46,495 bases of DNA from SAR92 clade bacterium (GTDB taxonomy: Bacteria > Pseudomonadota > Gammaproteobacteria > Pseudomonadales > Porticoccaceae), in the NCBI GenBank assembly GCA_014381985.1, contig JACNKP010000041.1, forward strand, positions 1 through 46,495, written 5' to 3'. Shown here piece after piece: positions 43,120 to 46,495 of the stretch. Each line of letters opens with the position of its first letter. The first letter of the stretch is position 1. Both the position numbers and the translations under genes were made by a program. The notes beneath the pieces were generated by a model. The model did no database searches. It saw nothing but the letters and a program-made list of their open reading frames with translations, and was not told the origin of the DNA.

Positions 43120-44274
43120 ATGAATAGAAATGATAAGACACTAATAGCAAGCCCCTACTCTAGCTACCAAAAATGGCGAGACGAAAAGCCTATATGGTGG
43201 TCTGATGGTGATCTTAAAGGATGGGTACTTAGTCGGTATGATGACGTTCGTACCGTTATGAAAGATGCTAAAACTTTCTCATCCAAGTCCATGGGAGAAA
43301 TGGAGAGTCAGACGGTCGCCCTGCCGCTGTTGACTGATGCCCCCCCCAGGCACACACAATTGAGAGCTATCGTAAACACGGCTTTCACTACTCGAACACT
43401 TAAGGTAATGGAATCAGGAGTTAAGGATCTAGTTGAAGAGCTCTTGGATGCTATGAGCGGAAAGAGCGTGGTGGATATTTCGGCCGAATTTACTGGTCCA
43501 CTTCCGGTAACAGTAATAGCACATATGATGGGCATTCCCGCCGAACGAGCGGACGATTTTAGACGTTGGTCTGATGCACTTACTGGAACCACTAAATCTC
43601 AAGATGTGGCTGAACGTATGCCTCTTGTTATGGAGATGGCTGGGTATTTCACATCCCTTATTCCGGAGCGTCGTGAAAACCCTGGTAAGGATTTGGTCAG
43701 TGAAGTCGTGAATGCTGAGGTTGATGGCGAAAGCTTAAATGATCAGGACATCGCAGGTTTCTGTGTGTTAATGCTTATTGCCGGGAACGAGACTACTACT
43801 AGTGTGCTAGCCAGTTTATTAAATTATCTTGCAGATGATCCAGAAACTTGGCAGAAACTTAGAGAAAACCCAGACAAAATAGATGCTGCTATCGAGGAGA
43901 TTTTGCGTTATGACGCGCCCGTGCAGTGGGTTAATCGAAAAGCTACTCGGGATGTTGAGTTTCATGGCCAAACCATTAAGGCAGGCGAACCAGTTTATGT
44001 CTTTATGGGATCAGCTAACCGTGACCCTCGGCATTACGAGTATGCAGACGAGTTTCGCTTAGACAGGGGGCGCAGTGACCACCATAGCTTTGGACATGGC
44101 ATTCACTTCTGTATCGGCGCGCCTCTCGGGCGATTAGAGGCTCGGTATGCAATGGAGGGCCTATTAAAGCGCTATAAATCAATCAGCCATGCTCAAAGTG
44201 CTATGAACGAGCGCACTCATTCGACAATGCTGCGCGGCTTTCATCACCTGTGGCTTGATCTCGAATCAGCCTAA
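43120..44274 (+). CDS. Cytochrome P450
   Basis: 384-residue soluble bacterial P450 of the CYP1xx type, a haem monooxygenase. The oxygen-binding I-helix is AGNETTTS (221-228), the K-helix ExxR is E260-R263, followed by the arginine-region RKATRDVEFHG, and the haem loop FGHGIHFCIGAPLGRLE has the cysteine ligand at C331. No ferredoxin or ferredoxin reductase is adjacent, so redox partners are encoded elsewhere. No membrane anchor. Substrate unknown. It lies between the secreted-protein cluster and the integrated element. Confidence 0.95.
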   Translation: MNRNDKTLIASPYSSYQKWRDEKPIWWSDGDLKGWVLSRYDDVRTVMKDAKTFSSKSMGEMESQTVALPLLTDAPPRHTQLRAIVNTAFTTRTLKVMESGVKDLVEELLDAMSGKSVVDISAEFTGPLPVTVIAHMMGIPAERADDFRRWSDALTGTTKSQDVAERMPLVMEMAGYFTSLIPERRENPGKDLVSEVVNAEVDGESLNDQDIAGFCVLMLIAGNETTTSVLASLLNYLADDPETWQKLRENPDKIDAAIEEILRYDAPVQWVNRKATRDVEFHGQTIKAGEPVYVFMGSANRDPRHYEYADEFRLDRGRSDHHSFGHGIHFCIGAPLGRLEARYAMEGLLKRYKSISHAQSAMNERTHSTMLRGFHHLWLDLESA

Positions 44275-44338
44275 TTAGGAGAGTTAAAAAATAGATACCC
44301 TTATAATGGGTAGATTAATGGGTACAGATTCTGCATAT

Positions 44339-44363
44339 AAAAAAACCCCTGTAAAAACAGAGG
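44339..44363 (-). terminator. Minus-strand terminator, probably of a tRNA-Ser gene
   Basis: On the minus strand CCTCTGT (44363-44357) pairs with ACAGGGG (44352-44346, one G-U), followed by T7. It stands about 15 bp downstream of the tRNA-like 3' end at 44379 and has no protein gene to terminate. Confidence 0.7.
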
Positions 44364-44378
44364 CTTAATTAATCTATA

Positions 44379-44392
44379 TGGCGGAGAAAGAG
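44379..44392 (-). other. tRNA-Ser 3' end fragment, likely attachment site
   Basis: Read on the minus strand, CTCTTTCTCCGCCA is the end of a T-stem arm, a 7-base acceptor arm (TTTCTCC), discriminator G and CCA, as in bacterial tRNA-Ser. The rest of the tRNA is missing to the right, where integrase DNA begins. This fits a duplicated att core left by integration into the 3' end of a tRNA gene. Confidence 0.5.
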
Positions 44393-44523
44393 TCTGCCAG
44401 ATCGTAGTATTCAGAACTCCCATGAACTCCACAAAATATCCCCTATAGACCAGTGATGTAGGGCTTTTCATTATTTAGAGTCCTATTCTGTATTCTATTG
44501 TTTAGGTGTATACTTACTCCAAG

Positions 44524-44547
44524 TGGTTACCCAAATGGTGACCCAAA
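44524..44547 (+). repeat. Imperfect 12-bp direct repeat before the integrase
   Basis: TGGTTACCCAAA (44524-44535) is followed directly by TGGTGACCCAAA (44536-44547), one mismatch. Such repeats before a P4-type integrase are likely arm-binding sites or self-regulatory sites. Confidence 0.7.
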
Positions 44548-44566
44548 CAATCAAAGACAGATTAAC

Positions 44567-45832
44567 ATGGCAAACATTACAGCGAAAAAATTAGAGAAGT
44601 TAATCAGGGGTAGCGTCACTGGCCGCACCCCCATCGGTGGCAATATTTATCTGTCCATCAAAACAGGTGGCTCTACTAGTTTTGACTATCGCTATCAAAT
44701 CAACGGTAAGCGCAGACAAATCGGTTTAGGTGCGTACTGCCCTATTAACAACACTCTATCCATCGCACGATCTAAGGCGCTAAACATTCAAGGTATGGTC
44801 GCTCAAGGCATTGACCCTATCCAACAAAAGGTAAAAGACTCAGCGGCTAAAGAAGCTGATGAATTAGCTAATGCATTTAATGCGGTGAAAGATGAAGCCA
44901 CCTTCAAAGTAGTTGCTCTGGAATACATAGACACTAAGAAAGTCGAATGGAAGAACCCAAAGCACACAGCCCAATGGAAAAACACTCTTGTCACCTACGC
45001 ATTTCCTAAGATCGGTTCAATGCCTGTCGGTAGCATTGATACTCAGCACATCCTTAAGGTACTAAAGCCAATCTGGAACACCAAGACAGAGACAGCCAGT
45101 AGAGTCAGAGGACGCATGGAATTGATCTTAGACTATGCAGAGGTTCAAAAGTGGCGCACAGGTAACAACCCTGCTCGATGGAAAGGCCATCTTAAATCTA
45201 TACTCCCTAGTCCCCAAAAAATCGCCAAGGTGAAACATCATGAAGCCATGCCCTATAAAGAGGTATCGGCCTTTCTTAGCGACCTTAAGCAAACAGATGG
45301 AATGGGTGCTAGATGCCTTGAGATGCTTATTCTTACTTGCTTACGCACCAATGAGTGTGTTGGCGCCAAGTGGCCTGAAATCGACCTAGAAAAGAGATTA
45401 TGGATAGTGCCACAAGAGAGGATGAAAAAGGGAGTAGAACACCGCATACCCTTGAGTGACATGGCCATAAAGTTACTCACAAAGCTATCAGAACAACGAA
45501 CTAATGACTACGTATTTCCAAGTCCTATGCTTGATAACAGCAGTATTTCGAATGAAACAATGGATGCTGTGCTAAAACGTGGAGGATACAAGCCCTACAC
45601 AGTGCATGGGTTCCGCTCTACATTCCGTGACTATATTCAAGAGGAAACTAACACCGCTTGGCGTACAGCAGAAGAAGCCCTAGCCCACAAACTAAGCGAC
45701 AAGGGAGAGGCCGCATACCAACGAACCGACTTACTAGAAAAACGAAAAGTACTTATGCAGGTATGGACTAACTACTGCTATCCAACTGGTAAGAAAGTGA
45801 TACAAATGCCAACAGCTAAAATTGTTGGCTAA
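44567..45832 (+). CDS. P4-type tyrosine recombinase / integrase
   Basis: 421 residues from the ATG at 44567; an in-frame start at 44498 would translate the repeat region. The N-terminal DUF4102-like arm-binding domain (SFDYRYQINGKRRQIGLGAY, about 38-57), core-binding domain (ATFKVVALEYIDTKKVEW) and catalytic domain are all complete: R260 in CLRTNE, H347-R350 in HGFR, H374 in LAHK and nucleophile Y384 in AAYQRTD. It should integrate and excise the element at the tRNA-Ser site. Upstream TATACT (44509-44514) could be its -10 box. Confidence 0.93.
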   Translation: MANITAKKLEKLIRGSVTGRTPIGGNIYLSIKTGGSTSFDYRYQINGKRRQIGLGAYCPINNTLSIARSKALNIQGMVAQGIDPIQQKVKDSAAKEADELANAFNAVKDEATFKVVALEYIDTKKVEWKNPKHTAQWKNTLVTYAFPKIGSMPVGSIDTQHILKVLKPIWNTKTETASRVRGRMELILDYAEVQKWRTGNNPARWKGHLKSILPSPQKIAKVKHHEAMPYKEVSAFLSDLKQTDGMGARCLEMLILTCLRTNECVGAKWPEIDLEKRLWIVPQERMKKGVEHRIPLSDMAIKLLTKLSEQRTNDYVFPSPMLDNSSISNETMDAVLKRGGYKPYTVHGFRSTFRDYIQEETNTAWRTAEEALAHKLSDKGEAAYQRTDLLEKRKVLMQVWTNYCYPTGKKVIQMPTAKIVG

Positions 45833-45919
45833 TACCTCGGCCTAGTGGCAACCTCTCTAATGTACTAACATGCAAACATTAGAATATTATAACTTTGGTG
45901 TAGGAGAGGAGAGAAAGTA

Positions 45920-46162
45920 ATGAAAGAGAGATTCAGTAATGTCCTAGCTTGGTTGGGCTTGGCTTATCCTGCCATTTTAGTGGTTAGCTATCTAATTTAT
46001 CTAATGGGTTTTAAAACTGCAGGTTTGGCAATAAAGAACGGCTTATATCCTTACCCTGACGACATAATCACTTTTATTGGGTTTGGTCTTTACCCATGCT
46101 GTGCGGTCGTTAACTATTTATTAGTAGGAAGGCTTAGGCTTCTGCCTTGGGTCAAGGAGTAA
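45920..46162 (+). CDS. Small membrane protein of the integrated element
   Basis: 80 residues with a strong GGAGAGGAGAG ribosome site. Two hydrophobic helices (about 10-30 and 50-70) are joined by a loop containing NGLYPYPDDI. Not recognised as any family. It follows the integrase by 87 bp on the same strand and belongs to the integrated element. Confidence 0.6.
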   Translation: MKERFSNVLAWLGLAYPAILVVSYLIYLMGFKTAGLAIKNGLYPYPDDIITFIGFGLYPCCAVVNYLLVGRLRLLPWVKE

Positions 46163-46220
46163 ATGGTTACCTAATTAGTCTCTGCAGATAGACCCCCCCC
46201 TCCGAAGGCGACTGTTCTGT

Positions 46221-46249
46221 ATATCTATATGTCCGACACAAAAAAAGGC
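46221..46249 (-). repeat. 29-bp inverted repeat, copy 2
   Basis: Perfect reverse complement of 42397-42425. Its bases outside this span differ from copy 1 on both sides. Confidence 0.95.
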
Positions 46250-46264
46250 AGAAGAGATTCCACC
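46240..46264 (-). terminator. Minus-strand terminator joined to repeat copy 2
   Basis: GGTGGAA (46264-46258) pairs with TTCTGCC (46253-46247, two G-U pairs) around TCTC, then T7. It would end a minus-strand transcript entering from the right. Confidence 0.65.
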
Positions 46265-46495
46265 TATGCAGATTGTTCTAACTAGGGCTATACGTGATAA
46301 AAACACTCAACATCATTGAGAATAAAGCCCACCCGTTTTAAAGGCGGACTTTCTCTCTAATCAAGGTCTAGCGGAATAGCGCTGTCATCTTCGCAGTCTT
46401 CGGCCTGGCGAAGTGATAAGTTTCACCCCCTCTCAATAGACTACTCCGCTGTGTAGAACTGCTCGCATACTTCAAATTGGTCATTAACAACCTCA

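Larger units (their letters stand above)
44379..46495 (+). mobile_element. Left end of an integrated element with P4-type integrase
   Basis: Begins at the tRNA-Ser 3' fragment, contains arm-type repeats (44524-44547), the integrase gene and a small membrane protein gene, and continues past the window. The intact tRNA-Ser is expected at the far end. Element type (prophage remnant or genomic island) cannot be told from this part. Confidence 0.5.
46163..46495. other. Terminal intergenic region with minus-strand terminators
   Basis: 333 bp, no firm gene. Contains a run of eight C (46193-46200), the second 29-bp repeat with its terminator, and a second minus-strand stem: AAAGTCCGCC (46354-46345) with GGGTGGGCTTT (46336-46326). 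A short minus-strand open frame runs in from the edge to a TAG at 46441-46443 (17 codons, ending EVCEQFYTAE); too short to call. Confidence 0.5.

Noticed and set aside
44498-44566. Earlier integrase start
   Set aside because: It would translate the TGGTTACCCAAA repeats; the family N-terminus (MANITAKKLE) begins at 44567.
46193-46200. Run of eight C as a phase-variation tract
   Set aside because: It lies outside any convincing gene or promoter, so a switching role has no support.
46441-46495. Minus-strand open frame entering from the window edge, 17 codons ending EVCEQFYTAE
   Set aside because: Too short to judge; a second protein-like tail (CEDDSAIPLDLD, stop at 46357-46359) lies in the same frame after two stops, which may mean decay or chance.
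1-46495. CRISPR array
   Set aside because: No series of regularly spaced 25-40 bp repeats was seen; the repeats found are short tandem or inverted pairs.

Overview
The window looks like the chromosome of an aerobic, heterotrophic marine gammaproteobacterium of moderate G+C. This rests on gene content: PutA, UbiX, YbjQ, MoaABCDE, a soluble NAD-type formate dehydrogenase, several acyl-CoA dehydrogenases, a class-III alcohol dehydrogenase and many short secreted proteins. A relative of the SAR92/OM60 lineages is a guess; no rRNA or other firm marker is present.

Layout. 1-6.5 kb: C-terminal part of PutA, an FMN-binding protein with ubiX, a flavoprotein with a DUF2855 protein, an acyltransferase, a DedA protein and YbjQ. 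6.6-14.4 kb: a minus-strand acyl-CoA catabolic operon (three acyl-CoA dehydrogenases, a short-chain dehydrogenase, a quinone-oxidoreductase-like enzyme), then plus-strand CurA-like reductase and TesB. 14.4-20 kb: a minus-strand operon led by an unusual double-headed TetR regulator, followed by an iron-type alcohol dehydrogenase, a hotdog thioesterase, a short-chain dehydrogenase, a MltC-like lytic transglycosylase and, 60 bp on, a CPBP protease-like membrane protein. 20.1-26.7 kb: molybdenum cofactor synthesis (moaC-moaD-moaE-mobA, then xdhC-moeB-moaB-moeA-moaA). 26.9-28.4 kb: an exported sulfatase. 28.4-36.5 kb: two minus-strand blocks that together encode glutathione-dependent formaldehyde oxidation (class-III alcohol dehydrogenase, S-formylglutathione hydrolase) and formate dehydrogenase (fdsG-fdsB-fdsA-fdhD-fdsD). 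With the neighbouring cofactor genes, almost everything needed to take formaldehyde to CO2 and to build the bis-MGD cofactor lies in 16 kb.

36.6-46.5 kb is accessory in character: small membrane proteins, a crotonase, then an A+T-rich stretch of exported proteins (39.1-42.8 kb). Two divergent genes there encode secreted proteins of about 262 residues, each made of two copies of one domain with the same 116-residue period and paired cysteines. They are followed by an EF-hand protein, a cupin-like protein and a 39-residue cysteine-rich protein. Three of the plus-strand genes have a near-identical promoter-like sequence (TTGACT-like box, spacer ending TATTCAGC, TATGAT/TATAAA box), so they look co-regulated. 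A cytochrome P450 follows, then what looks like the 3' end of a tRNA-Ser with its terminator, broken by a P4-type integrase. That marks the left edge of an integrated element running past the window end.

The best candidates for something undescribed are the tandem-domain secreted protein pair and its shared promoter motif, the 39-residue protein with its structured leader, and a 29-bp inverted repeat that joins two terminators 3.8 kb apart.
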